DNA from: Tabrizicola_A aquatica
GTDB lineage: Bacteria; Pseudomonadota; Alphaproteobacteria; Rhodobacterales; Rhodobacteraceae
Direction: 5' to 3' (one strand)
DNA length: 64,000 nt
Assembly: GCA_965194375.1 (NCBI GenBank)
Contig: CBDAEL010000008.1
Shown piece by piece: positions 1 through 7,291 of the stretch. The notes below the pieces were generated by a model, which saw only the letters and a list, made by a program, of their open reading frames with translations, had not been told where the DNA came from and ran no database searches. Every line of letters begins with the position of its first letter. Position 1 is the stretch's first letter. A program made the position numbers and the translations under genes.

Positions 1-1
1 C

Positions 2-334
2 GGCCCGCCCGAGATCATGAACACGGATCAGGGCAGCCAGTTCACGTCCTTCGTCTGGACTGACAGGCTGAAACGGGTTGGCACCCGGATCTCTATGGAC
101 GGCAAAGGGCGCTGCATCGACAACATCTTCATCGAGCGCCTGTGGCGGTCCCTGAAGTATGAATGCGTCTATCTGCACGCCTGGGAAACCGGATCGCAGG
201 CACGGGTCGGCATCGGGCGCTGGATCACCTTCTACAACCACCAACGCCCTCACACTGCCCATGGCGGCCAACCGCCCGCCGTGGTCTACTTTAACCGCAT
301 TGAAACCGATCAGCAGGTGCAGGCAGTAGCTTAA
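2..334 (+). CDS. IS3-family transposase OrfB, C-terminal part
   Basis: C-terminal part of the DDE transposase that cuts and joins the IS ends. The reading frame is open from the window edge and lacks its own start here; it begins GPPEIMNTDQGSQF, where the NTDQGSQF stretch carries the second catalytic aspartate. The catalytic glutamate lies in the IFIERLWRSLKYE block. The tail with a YNHQRPH motif is typical of IS3-group OrfB. The first catalytic aspartate would be upstream of the window. About 110 residues are visible. It resembles the missing half of the truncated OrfB at 4910-5383, but the two pieces do not overlap, so identity cannot be judged. Confidence 0.88.
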   Translation, partial: GPPEIMNTDQGSQFTSFVWTDRLKRVGTRISMDGKGRCIDNIFIERLWRSLKYECVYLHAWETGSQARVGIGRWITFYNHQRPHTAHGGQPPAVVYFNRIETDQQVQAVA

Positions 335-346
335 ACAACCCGGAAA

Positions 347-373
347 GCTGTCCAAGAGTTGGGGAGTAGCTCA
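347..373 (-). repeat. IS3 terminal inverted repeat (right end)
   Basis: Reads TGAGCTACTCCCC from the outside inward, matching the left IS end at 4527-4539 exactly over 13 bases and partly beyond that. It has the TG...CA ends typical of IS3 elements. The next base, 374, is the start of sequence that belongs to the truncated integrase. Confidence 0.85.
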
Positions 374-374
374 C

Positions 375-962
375 TACAGCGACACTGGCGGTACGCTTCA
401 GTCCAAAAGGCAGCATTTCGAGCCTAAAGACTATCACAAGCTGTTGGCTGGTGTTCAGATGAAGCGGAAAAGGGGGAAATCCCTACACAACCTTATTCAG
501 TTGGGTGCCTACACTGGCTGTCGGATTGAGGAAATCTGTAGCCTCAGAGTGGAAGATGTGAACCTACGAGAAGGCTTCTTCACTGTCAGAAATGCCAAAA
601 CCCAAGCAGGAAACAGGAAAGTACCCATCCACGATGACATCTTTGGACTGCTAAAACACCTTGCAGCTACATCAACAGATGGCTTCATCATGTCTGGACT
701 GACAGAGAACCGACACAAGGACAGATCAGATAGCCTAGGTGGCTTATTTGGCAGGCTAAAGACTTCCCTTGGCTATGGTAGGGAACATGTCTTTCACTCG
801 TTCAGGAAGGGTGTGGCCACACAGTTTGAAAGTGCTGGAATACCTGAAGTCATGGCTGCAAGGATACTGGGCCACAAACTAAAGACGATGACATACGGCC
901 TTTATTCTGGTGGTGCTAACCTAGAGACACTCAGGGGGGTCATCTATGTCCTCAAGTGGTAG
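375..962 (+). pseudogene. Tyrosine recombinase (phage/ICE integrase), 5'-truncated at IS end
   Basis: Catalytic domain of a tyrosine site-specific recombinase, which integrates or excises mobile DNA through a phosphotyrosine intermediate. The frame is open without a stop from the IS end onwards. The first usable start is a TTG at 444, giving 172 residues, but no ribosome-binding site is evident. Counting from 444, the catalytic set is visible: Arg27 in TGCRIEE, His118 and Arg121 in HSFRKG, His144 in ILGHK and Tyr154 in YGLYSGG. Family members are usually 300-450 residues and carry an N-terminal SAM-like DNA-binding domain, which is absent. The likely history is IS insertion or deletion removing the 5' half, so the enzyme is probably inactive in integration. 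Confidence 0.85.
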
Positions 963-972
963 CATATGCTCA

Positions 973-1128
973 TTAAGGCTGCAGGAAGGCCGCCAGAGGC
1001 CCACCTATCGTTTTCCAATCTTGGACTAGCCACAAGCGCAGTTGATGCTCCAGCGCCTTCTTTTGGGCCTCCAAGGACGCCCCTATTGATGATTGGACAT
1101 GTGCCTCGTTGACAGCATCCAATGTCAC
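973..1128 (-). other. Possible small ORF or gene remnant (51 aa)
   Basis: Lies in the 278-base gap between the integrase and the RTX gene. A GTG-initiated minus-strand frame encodes 51 residues beginning MTLDAVNEAHVQSS, with an amphipathic helical middle (LEAQKKALEHQLRLWLVQD). The residue make-up looks protein-like, but there is no clear ribosome-binding site and the frame closes shortly upstream. It may be the 3' remnant of a longer island gene. Nothing else is recognisable in this gap. Confidence 0.22.
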
Positions 1129-1240
1129 CAAGCCCGTCGAACCAACAGGAAAGCCCAGCCCAAGAGCCTATGGTTGATGACCGTTCCAGATTCTCTTGCT
1201 GTCCCTTTTGCTTCAATGCTGAAGGCCAGTTGATCCTGCC

Positions 1241-4057
1241 CTATAGAACGAAATCCGACGCTGTTAGATTGTAAAGCCCCGTCAACCGGATCGCCATCTC
1301 AACACCAGTGTCAGCATCATTATCGATCCAGATCATCGTGTGGTCATTAGCGGTTCCGGCAAGATCAAACCTCTGGAATCTTACTTCACCTTGTGTGTTG
1401 CTACTGAAGTTCGCAGTACCGCGCCAGATAAACGTGTCATTGGCTGATGTCGAAGCAAAGGCATCGATGGCACTCAGATCGATCTTGTCCTGCCCCCTCA
1501 CAAAGTCGGTGATCACGTCTGAAGCGTCTGCTGTTGTGCCAGATTCTTGCACGTTGTTGAAAATGAACGCATCATTTCCAGCGTCACCGTTGAGTGTGTC
1601 ATTGCCCGCACCTCCAATCAGACTGTCGTTGCCCGCGCCACCTGTCAGCCTGTCGTTGCCGGAACCGCCACTGAGGTTGTTCGCATTGGCATTACCTGTC
1701 AGCGTGTCGTTGTGGGCAGACCCAACAAGATTTTCGGTTGTTGTGAGAGTATCAGTTCCAGCGCCGACGGTGTTTTGAGCCGAAGTCAGTGACAAATTGA
1801 CCGTAACAGCGGCGGCAGAGCCGTTGTAAGACGCCGTATCAATGCCGTCTCCACCTGTTAGGCTGTCATTACCTGCGGCACCTTCAAGCGTGTCGTTACC
1901 ACCACCACCGATGATCGTATCGTTGCCACCGCCGCCAGAAATGCTGTTTGCAGCAGAGTTGCCGGTCAAAATGTTATTGCCGGAATTTCCGGTGCCATTG
2001 ATCGCAGCACTACCCGTTAGGGTCAGGTTTTCGACGTTGACTGTTAAGGTGTAGCTAGCCGCTGAAGATTGAACGAGATCAGTACCTGCTGATGCCGCTT
2101 CAACAACAACATCAGAGGAACTATCCACGACGTAGGTGTCGTTATTCGCTCCACCTGACATGCTATCATTACCGGTTCCGCCATCCAGCGTGTCATTGCC
2201 CGCCCCACCAATGATTGTGTCATCGCCGCCGCCCCCAGATATGCTGTTGGCAGCCGAGTTGCCCGTCAAGATGTTCGAGCCAGTGTTGCCCGTCCCATTG
2301 ATTTCAGCACTGTCCGTCAGCGTCAAATTCTCGATGTGTTGCCCAAGCGTTATGGTTGCAGATGACTGGACGGTATCGGTTCCGGCATTGGCCACTTCGG
2401 TGATCGTGTCACCCCCATCAGTGACGTAGGTGTCATTGCCCGCGCCCCCAATCAGAGTATCTGCACCGGTCCCACCATTCAAAGTGTCGCTTCCCTGACC
2501 ACTGCTCAGCGTGTTATTTGCACCGTCCCCCAAAACTATATAATTAAATCTTCCAGTAAGAACTACGTTCTCAATGTTAATTATTGTGTCAAAGTCATCC
2601 TCGTAGCCAACAGCATACATCCTTCCCAAAGCGAGATTAACTACAGGAACAAAGGAATAATCTTCATATTCATCTGACAAGTTACGTTGGAATGTATCCA
2701 CTCCATCACCACCATCAATCTGATCCGTTCCTGTGCCGTCATTTATGGTATCATTGCCCCATCCGCCATAGAGAAAGTCATCGCCAGATCCACCGTCAAG
2801 CGAGTCATTACCATCTTCACCATGCAGACGGTCATTACCGCCATTCCCAACTAGAACGTCATCGCCGTGATCATCGGCACGAAAATCACCATGTAGGCCA
2901 TCATTACCCTCACCGCCATTCAGCGTGTCATTCCCGCCGTCACCTGTCATCCAAGCGCCACCATTTTCGGCATTAAGACGATCGTTACCACCTCCACCAT
3001 AGATTTCTGAATAACCCGGCGAAAGAGAAATCAGATCATCATCTTCACTAGTCCCGATATAAAGATCCTCAATTGCGATGAAATACTCATCAAATTGATC
3101 GAATGGTGGAACCCAATTGATTCCCACTAGTCCGGAAATATCTTCATAGATCAATTCGAATCCATTCGTACTGCGCAGAATCAGAGAATCTCCATCCAGC
3201 ACAAGTTCTTTGAAAAAAGTATCGCTTGTTCCTTCTATGCTAAGGACATTCAAACCCGACGCATCCACGATCTGGGTCATACCGTCATACGAAAAAATGT
3301 AAGTGTCGTCGCCCTCACCACCAAGCAAAACATTTTCACCCGATCCGCCTTCCAGAGTGTCGTCACCGTCACCTCCGTCAAGCCAATCGGCTCCAGCGCC
3401 ACCAGAGAGGAAATCGCTACCACCTAATCCATGAACTCGGTCATTTCCGGACGCACCAAAAACGCGGTCATTCAAGAATGTACCCGAAACGGCATATATA
3501 CCGCGGAAAGCATCCACCGTACCTGCATTGTCGTCAAAGATACGGCCCGCCCCGTTCTTACTGAACGCGATTGTCACACCGTTTTCGGAATATGGGGCTG
3601 CAGGATTATCTAGGTATAGCCAGGCAGATCCACTACCGATAACTCGGTCATTACCAAGTCCGAGGTAGACCGAAGAATCATCATATACGTAGATGAGATC
3701 GTCACCGCCACCATCGAAGGTGTAACCGCCACCAGACAAAAGGATGAGGTCAATACCTTCGGTGCCATGAATGCCCTCGATCGATGAAAGTTCGTCGATC
3801 TGGCCGTTGGATTTTAAGACCGTTTGCGCTGCCAACCCGTATCTGCTGATATTGGTTAGGTTAATCTTAACCCAGTCGAAGGTGCCCCATTCGTAAATTA
3901 CGACATCAAATCCTTGGCCACCCTGAATACTATCGTCTCCAAGACCAACATAGAACCAATCATCGCCGGAAAGACCCTGGTAGAGATCACTATCGACGGT
4001 GCCGCTCAGTGCCTGATCTTCACGATCATCTTCGTCAGTGCCATTGATCGTTGCCAT
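1241..4057 (-). CDS. RTX (hemolysin-type calcium-binding repeat) protein, probable type I secretion substrate
   Basis: A 938-residue acidic protein built mostly of GGxGNDxLxGG nonapeptides, which form calcium-binding parallel beta-rolls after export. There is no N-terminal signal peptide, as expected for type I secretion, where the signal lies at the C-terminus. The last 120 or so residues (from NDAFIFNNVQ to TASDFVL) resemble the serralysin M10 C-terminal domain that follows RTX repeats. Residues about 540-735 hold two copies of a near 97-residue unit containing an IENLTLT/VENLTLTG block. The start is well supported: AGGAGG lies just upstream of the ATG. No catalytic domain is recognised, so adhesin, surface-layer or biofilm roles are possible. 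No type I secretion genes are adjacent. Base composition is more AT-rich than the chromosome around it, which fits transfer. Confidence 0.85.
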   Translation of the reverse strand: MATINGTDEDDREDQALSGTVDSDLYQGLSGDDWFYVGLGDDSIQGGQGFDVVIYEWGTFDWVKINLTNISRYGLAAQTVLKSNGQIDELSSIEGIHGTEGIDLILLSGGGYTFDGGGDDLIYVYDDSSVYLGLGNDRVIGSGSAWLYLDNPAAPYSENGVTIAFSKNGAGRIFDDNAGTVDAFRGIYAVSGTFLNDRVFGASGNDRVHGLGGSDFLSGGAGADWLDGGDGDDTLEGGSGENVLLGGEGDDTYIFSYDGMTQIVDASGLNVLSIEGTSDTFFKELVLDGDSLILRSTNGFELIYEDISGLVGINWVPPFDQFDEYFIAIEDLYIGTSEDDDLISLSPGYSEIYGGGGNDRLNAENGGAWMTGDGGNDTLNGGEGNDGLHGDFRADDHGDDVLVGNGGNDRLHGEDGNDSLDGGSGDDFLYGGWGNDTINDGTGTDQIDGGDGVDTFQRNLSDEYEDYSFVPVVNLALGRMYAVGYEDDFDTIINIENVVLTGRFNYIVLGDGANNTLSSGQGSDTLNGGTGADTLIGGAGNDTYVTDGGDTITEVANAGTDTVQSSATITLGQHIENLTLTDSAEINGTGNTGSNILTGNSAANSISGGGGDDTIIGGAGNDTLDGGTGNDSMSGGANNDTYVVDSSSDVVVEAASAGTDLVQSSAASYTLTVNVENLTLTGSAAINGTGNSGNNILTGNSAANSISGGGGNDTIIGGGGNDTLEGAAGNDSLTGGDGIDTASYNGSAAAVTVNLSLTSAQNTVGAGTDTLTTTENLVGSAHNDTLTGNANANNLSGGSGNDRLTGGAGNDSLIGGAGNDTLNGDAGNDAFIFNNVQESGTTADASDVITDFVRGQDKIDLSAIDAFASTSANDTFIWRGTANFSSNTQGEVRFQRFDLAGTANDHTMIWIDNDADTGVEMAIRLTGLYNLTASDFVL
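1840..2440 (-). repeat. Tandem ~97-residue repeat units inside RTX gene
   Basis: Two consecutive units within the RTX protein share the order NDTYVxD, TVQSS or LVQSS, ENLTLT, INGTGN, NxLTGNSAANSISGGGG, then GNDTL repeats. At DNA level the copies remain visibly similar, for example around the NSAANSISGGG codons, which suggests a fairly recent duplication or gene conversion. Boundaries are approximate. Confidence 0.7.
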
Positions 4058-4067
4058 CGAAACCTCC

Positions 4068-4181
4068 TCAGGTCACTGAATTCCAGTTTAACCCGCGAGT
4101 TCTGAAACCCGCCTTACCTGAAAGAACCTCGTAAAGAGCGTAGCCATCCAGATTTAGGGTCAATTCTTTTGTTTCTGTCAT
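4068..4181 (-). CDS. Small hypothetical ORF upstream of RTX gene (37 aa)
   Basis: A minus-strand ORF that starts at ATG 4181 and stops at 4068, ten bases before the RTX start. The peptide begins MTETKELTLNLDGY, continues with ALYEVLSGKAGFRTRG, and ends LNWNSVT. The AGGAGG of the RTX gene directly follows its stop codon, a layout that suits translational coupling or a leader peptide. No family is recognised. A weak purine run (GGAAAG) lies about a dozen bases upstream. The 5' sequence up to 4444 is AT-rich and contains no other convincing gene, so it probably carries the promoter for this pair. Confidence 0.4.
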   Translation of the reverse strand: MTETKELTLNLDGYALYEVLSGKAGFRTRGLNWNSVT

Positions 4182-4444
4182 AGCAATCTGCTTTCCGGTA
4201 TTTCAATCAGATTTTTCTCAAAGGAGATATAAATTGTCTTTTTGTGAAGAGCAATAAATCTTTTTGCCGCTATTCGTTGAGATTGCGAAAAGTGTTCAGC
4301 TGCACGACCGAGGTCGACGTCATGACCAGAGAAAGGCTCTAAGCACCGTTTTGTTTCGCTTTTCCTCCACCACCTCATGACCCTTCAAGGCATCCTAGCG
4401 CCCCAGCCAACCTTTCCCATAGCGCGCAGATGATAGGGACGGAC

Positions 4445-4555
4445 ATGGGCCTCAGATCGCTTGCATTGGTTAGCCTGTTTGCTTCGTCGGTTGTTGTCGT
4501 GGCTACACAGGTCAAGGAAGTCGCACTGAGCTACTCCCCGAAAATCGGACAGTGA
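4445..4555 (+). pseudogene. 5' fragment of a signal-peptide gene, cut by IS left end
   Basis: A start codon preceded by an AGGGA ribosome-binding site opens a frame with a classical export signal: basic MGLRS, then a hydrophobic run (LALVSLFASSVVVVA), then TQVKEVA. The frame enters the IS at 4527 and terminates at 4555 after adding residues from the IS end. The mature protein is missing, so this looks like the head of an exported-protein gene interrupted by IS insertion. The parent gene cannot be identified from about 27 native residues. Confidence 0.5.
4527..4553 (+). repeat. IS3 terminal inverted repeat (left end)
   Basis: The first 13 bases, TGAGCTACTCCCC, are the exact inverse of the IS end at 361-373. 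The inner part (GAAAATCGGACAG versus AACTCTTGGACAG) matches partly, as usual for imperfect IS3 ends. Confidence 0.85.
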
Positions 4556-4607
4556 CGGAAGCTACGATCTGACGTCTGCTGGTCTCCAAGAACGAGGAGA
4601 TCAGAAC

Positions 4608-4901
4608 ATGAAGAAGCGCAGGAACCATGACGCGGCGTTCAAGGCGCGTGTTGCGTTAGAGGCGCTGAAAGGCGAGCGCACAGTGTCGGAGCTGGCAGCC
4701 GAATATGGTGTGCATCCGACGATGATCCATCAGTGGAAAAAGGCTCTGTTGGACGGCGCGGCGGAGATCTTCGAGCGGGGCGGCAAGAGAGCGCCCGAGA
4801 TCGACGAGGACACGGTGCGGTCGCTGCATGCAAAGATCGGGGAGCTGGCTGTGGCCAACGATTTTTTGTCACGAAAGCTCAAGCCTTGGATCGGCAAGTG
4901 A
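4608..4901 (+). CDS. IS3-family transposase OrfA (helix-turn-helix)
   Basis: A 97-residue DNA-binding protein that recognises the IS ends. The N-terminal half is a helix-turn-helix of the HTH_Tnp_1 type (KRRNHDAAFKARVALEALKG, VSELAAEYGVHPTMIHQWKK). The C-terminal half is a leucine-zipper-like helix ending LSRKLKPWIGK. Near its end, at 4862-4868, the heptamer T TTT TTG sits in the correct phase for a -1 ribosomal frameshift into orfB, the usual way IS3 elements make the OrfAB transposase. The gene is intact, but its partner is truncated. Confidence 0.9.
   Translation: MKKRRNHDAAFKARVALEALKGERTVSELAAEYGVHPTMIHQWKKALLDGAAEIFERGGKRAPEIDEDTVRSLHAKIGELAVANDFLSRKLKPWIGK
4862..4868 (+). promoter_or_regulatory. 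Candidate -1 programmed frameshift heptamer
   Basis: The T TTT TTG heptamer in the orfA frame fits the X XXY YYZ slippery pattern. Slippage by one base would join orfA to the orfB frame, which is open there and continues to the orfB start at 4910. The position near the end of orfA is the usual one in the IS3 family. Confidence 0.6.
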
Positions 4902-4909
4902 GGCGCGGG

Positions 4910-5383
4910 ATGATTGACAAGAACCACCCAAGTCTGTCGGCCGGGGCGCAGTGCCGCCTGCTGTCGATCTCGCGGTCGTCGTTTTACTACGAACTGATGG
5001 GCGAGACGGCCATGAACCTCGACCTCATGGTGAAGATCGACAAGCAGTTCCTCGAGACGCCGTTTTATGGGGTCCAGCAGATGACATGGCACTTGCGGAA
5101 CGATGGGCATGTCGTGAACTCCAAGCGCATTCGTCGACTGATGCGGCTTATGCGCTTGATGCCGATCTACCAGAAGCCTGATACCAGCCGACCAGCGAAG
5201 GGCCACAAGACCTACCCCTATCTGCTGGGCGGGCTACGGGTGGAGCGGCCCAATCAGGTCTGGTGTGCTGACATCACCTACATCCCGATGCGCCGTGGCT
5301 TCCTCTATCTGGTCGCCATCATGGACTGGTATACCCGCAAGGTGCTGGCCTGGCGGATATCCAACACGCTGGAAGCCGACTTC
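4910..5383 (+). pseudogene. IS3-family transposase OrfB, 3'-truncated
   Basis: N-terminal and central part of the DDE transposase. It starts MIDKNHPSLSAG and contains the helix-turn-helix-like SISRSSFYYE segment and YGVQQMTWHLR. The first catalytic aspartate lies in VWCADITYIP, with MDWYTRKVLAWRISN following. Recognisable transposase ends at LEADF. Beyond that the frame runs on for about 74 unrelated residues into the resolvase region. The second aspartate and the glutamate are lost, so the enzyme cannot be active. Confidence 0.85.
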
Positions 5384-5466
5384 TATTTGGCCTTTTTCCG
5401 TTGCAAAGTGACCACGAATCAGATATCTCTAGAAGCAAGAGTTACTATCTGGGCAAGGGGGCCATC

Positions 5467-6009
5467 ATGGCTGTTGTTGGGTATCGTCGCGTTAGCAGCA
5501 TTGACCAATCGCTTGACCGCCAAGACTTGGGTGATATCGAGAAGGTGTTTGAGGAAAAGCTATCTGGTGCATCAGCGTCTGATCGGCCTGCGCTTCTGGA
5601 CATGATCGGCTGGGTCCGCGAAGGGGATTTGGTTGTTGTCCATAGCATCGACAGGCTTGCCAGAAACCTTCAGGACCTTCTGTCCATTGTCTCTCAGTTG
5701 AACGGCAAGGGCGTCAGCATACAGTTCCTGAAGGATAATCTGACGTTTCCTCCGGAAGGCACAGACGGTGCGTCAAAGCTATATCTGAGCATCCTTGGTG
5801 CCGTAGCAGAGTTTGAACGCTCAATCATCAAGCAGCGCCAGCGTGAAGGCATTGATAAGGCTAAGGCCAAAGGCGTGTACAAGGGTCGTAAGCCTACCAT
5901 AAACAAGGACCGCATCCTTGCTCTGCGAGACCAAGGGCTTTCAACCTACAAGATCGCAGAAGCGATGGGGATCAGCCGAATGACCGTCCATCGTACGCTG
6001 AACGGATGA
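5467..6009 (+). CDS. Serine recombinase (resolvase/invertase family)
   Basis: A 180-residue small serine recombinase that breaks and rejoins DNA at a short crossover site through a phosphoserine. Ser10 in the GYRRVSS motif is the nucleophile. The SIDRLARNLQDL and LSILGAVAEFERSII blocks are family hallmarks, the latter at the start of the long dimerisation helix. The C-terminus is a helix-turn-helix (GLSTYKIAEAMGISRMTVHR) that binds the site. ATG 5467 was chosen because the protein motif begins there and a GGGG-containing purine run precedes it; a start at 5401 would add unrelated residues. No transposase of the Tn3 type is visible next to it, so it may be the remnant of a transposon or a lone resolvase. 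The 83 bases before it adjoin the broken IS. Confidence 0.88.
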   Translation: MAVVGYRRVSSIDQSLDRQDLGDIEKVFEEKLSGASASDRPALLDMIGWVREGDLVVVHSIDRLARNLQDLLSIVSQLNGKGVSIQFLKDNLTFPPEGTDGASKLYLSILGAVAEFERSIIKQRQREGIDKAKAKGVYKGRKPTINKDRILALRDQGLSTYKIAEAMGISRMTVHRTLNG

Positions 6010-6297
6010 CTAGCAGCCTTGGGGTCCTTGGAAAAGCTGGTGGAGGATTCACTTACCGCTGGTTGCCCTACTCATATCCGAGACAAAATTTTCAATCCGC
6101 TTTGGGCGGCATGAAGGGCCAAGACTCTGGTGTAGCGACCACACCGTCTGGTTCAGAGGCTGTGATTTTTTCTCTGCTCTCTGCCTTTTCTGTAGCTGGA
6201 AAACGATAGCATCGGGGGACTATGTGTATGGGTAATATGTGTGGGTTACTTCTCTTCTATGGCTGCAAAAATTCCTTTTTTTCTAGGTTTATTGTAA
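6010..6297. other. AT-rich junction without a convincing gene
   Basis: The 288 bases between the resolvase and the RTX remnant. A 67-codon frame begins at 6006, overlapping the resolvase stop, but its sequence (MTSSLGVLGKAGGG...) shows no family features. T-rich runs occur at 6165-6180 and 6270-6305. The stretch ends at a TAA at 6295, after which the RTX frame is open. It is probably the right edge of the inserted island. Confidence 0.4.
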
Positions 6298-7173
6298 CTA
6301 TTTCCAATTTGGGACAAATTCGGCATTGGGGTGCTGGATTTCACCAATTCGGGGACAATCGAATCACCCAACGCCGCCTTCTTTGGCGGCGCCGCGACCG
6401 ACCTTCTGACCAATTCGGGCACCTTCATTGGGGATGTGCGTCTGAATGGCGGTGATGATGTTTATGTCGGGCTGGGCGGGTCTGTTGTCGGCCTGATCCA
6501 TGGCGGTGACGGCAATGACCGCTTTGAGTTGGGCAATAACGCCGACAGCGTTGATGGCGGCTTTGGCGTCGATACGCTGGATTTCTCGGCCGCGACCGTG
6601 GCACTGGTGGTCGATCTGGCCGTCGGCGCGAACAACCGGGGGCTGCCCGCCTTGGGCGACAGCTATGCCAACATCGAAATCGTGCAGGGCGGCACCAAGG
6701 CCGATGTCATCCGGGGCGATGCGGCGGACAACACGCTCTATGGCAACAACGGTTCAGACCGGCTGTTTGGCAATGGTGGGCAGGATGTGCTGGTGGGCGG
6801 TACCGGCGGCGATATCCTGACCGGCGGCGCAGGGGCAGATATCTTTGTGTTCAACGCCCAAGGTGATTTCCGCGACCAGATCACCGATTTCACAGTGGGC
6901 GAGGATTTCTTGCGCTTTGATGCCCGTGCGCTGGGGCTTGGCAACTATTTTGGCGGGCTGGATCCGGCGCAGTTCCATTCCAGCAGCAGCAATACGGCCG
7001 CCGATGCGCATGACCGCCTGATCTTCCGCACCACCGACGCCACGCTCTGGTTTGACCGCGACGGCAACGGCACCAAGCATCAGGCCATTCTGGTCGCCGA
7101 TCTGAACGACGGCATCGCGCTGACCGCGGCTTCGGTTGACGTGTTCTCGCCCTTTGGCGGCATCATTTCGTAA
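6298..7173 (+). pseudogene. RTX calcium-binding protein, 5'-truncated by island
   Basis: C-terminal part of a second RTX protein. The frame is open from 6298, with a possible GTG start at 6331 giving 280 residues, but there is no good ribosome-binding site and the sequence begins mid-pattern. The first part has NSGTI/NSGTF beta-helix-like repeats, followed by NGGDDVYVG and GGDGNDRFELG calcium-binding nonapeptides. The middle contains ADNTLYGNNGSDRLFGNGG. The end has FVFNAQGDFRDQITDFTVGEDFLRFD, as in the serralysin-type C-terminal domain. Base composition jumps to the high-GC level of the chromosome at about 6330, so this is a resident gene whose 5' half was lost when the island arrived. The 3' end, with its secretion signal, is intact. 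Confidence 0.75.
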
Positions 7174-7194
7174 GCACCGGGGAAAACGGGCAAG

Positions 7195-7222
7195 GGGCCG
7201 CGCCAGCCGGGGCGGCCCTTTC
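7195..7222 (+). terminator. Rho-independent-like terminator after RTX gene
   Basis: Inverted repeat GGGCCGC / GCGGCCC with a ten-base loop, followed by a short TTTC. It lies 22 bases after the RTX stop codon and upstream of metY. Confidence 0.55.
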
Positions 7223-7249
7223 GCATATTCAGCCCTTCACAGCGCGCCG

Positions 7250-7290
7250 CCCCTGCCCTAGGCTTCTTGCCGCAAAAGGGGAGATTTCAT
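7250..7290 (+). promoter_or_regulatory. metY leader with SD-sequestering hairpin (candidate)
   Basis: CCCCT at 7250-7254 can pair with AGGGG at 7277-7281, which is the metY ribosome-binding site. Inside the loop lie GCCCTAGGC and GGCTTCTTGCC, both able to form small stems. A metabolite- or protein-controlled switch is possible, because methionine-cycle genes in this group often carry SAM-type riboswitches. The sequence does not fit a known class that I can recognise. Confidence 0.25.
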
Positions 7291-7291
7291 C

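Larger units (their letters stand above)
1..373 (+). mobile_element. IS3-family element, right part (left part outside window)
   Basis: The right end of an IS3-family insertion sequence. It contains the 3' part of the transposase gene and a terminal inverted repeat at 347-373. The outer 13 bases of that repeat, read inward from the end (TGAGCTACTCCCC), are identical to the left end seen at 4527-4539, so both belong to the same IS type. The window starts inside the element, so it cannot be told whether this copy is complete. The end abuts a truncated integrase. Confidence 0.88.
4527..5383 (+). mobile_element. IS3-family element, left part (right part lost)
   Basis: Begins with the terminal repeat TGAGCTACTCCCC, followed by orfA and the first part of orfB in the order usual for IS3 elements. 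Similarity to OrfB stops after the residues LEADF at about 5383, and unrelated sequence leading into a resolvase gene begins. The right end is therefore missing, through deletion or insertion of other DNA. The element has the same end sequence as the copy at the window start. Confidence 0.85.

Noticed and set aside
944..1216. 90-residue minus-strand ORF between integrase and RTX gene
   Set aside because: Its residue make-up is not protein-like and it overlaps the integrase end; another frame in the same stretch (973-1128) is more plausible and is listed with low confidence.
2692..2976. His-rich 94-residue plus-strand ORF inside the RTX gene
   Set aside because: It is the antisense shadow of repetitive Gly/Asp codons of the RTX repeats.
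4178..4378. 66-residue minus-strand ORF upstream of the RTX gene
   Set aside because: No RBS or family features; it lies in AT-rich probable promoter DNA and conflicts with the better small ORF at 4068-4181.
1005..6209. 13-base inverted match TGGAAAACGATAG at about 1005-1017 and 6197-6209, considered as island ends
   Set aside because: A match of this length is expected by chance in 64 kb, and neither copy is flanked by further similarity or a target duplication.
6006..6209. 67-residue ORF overlapping the resolvase stop
   Set aside because: The ATGA overlap is suggestive, but the sequence shows no family traits and lies in a junction of mixed origin.
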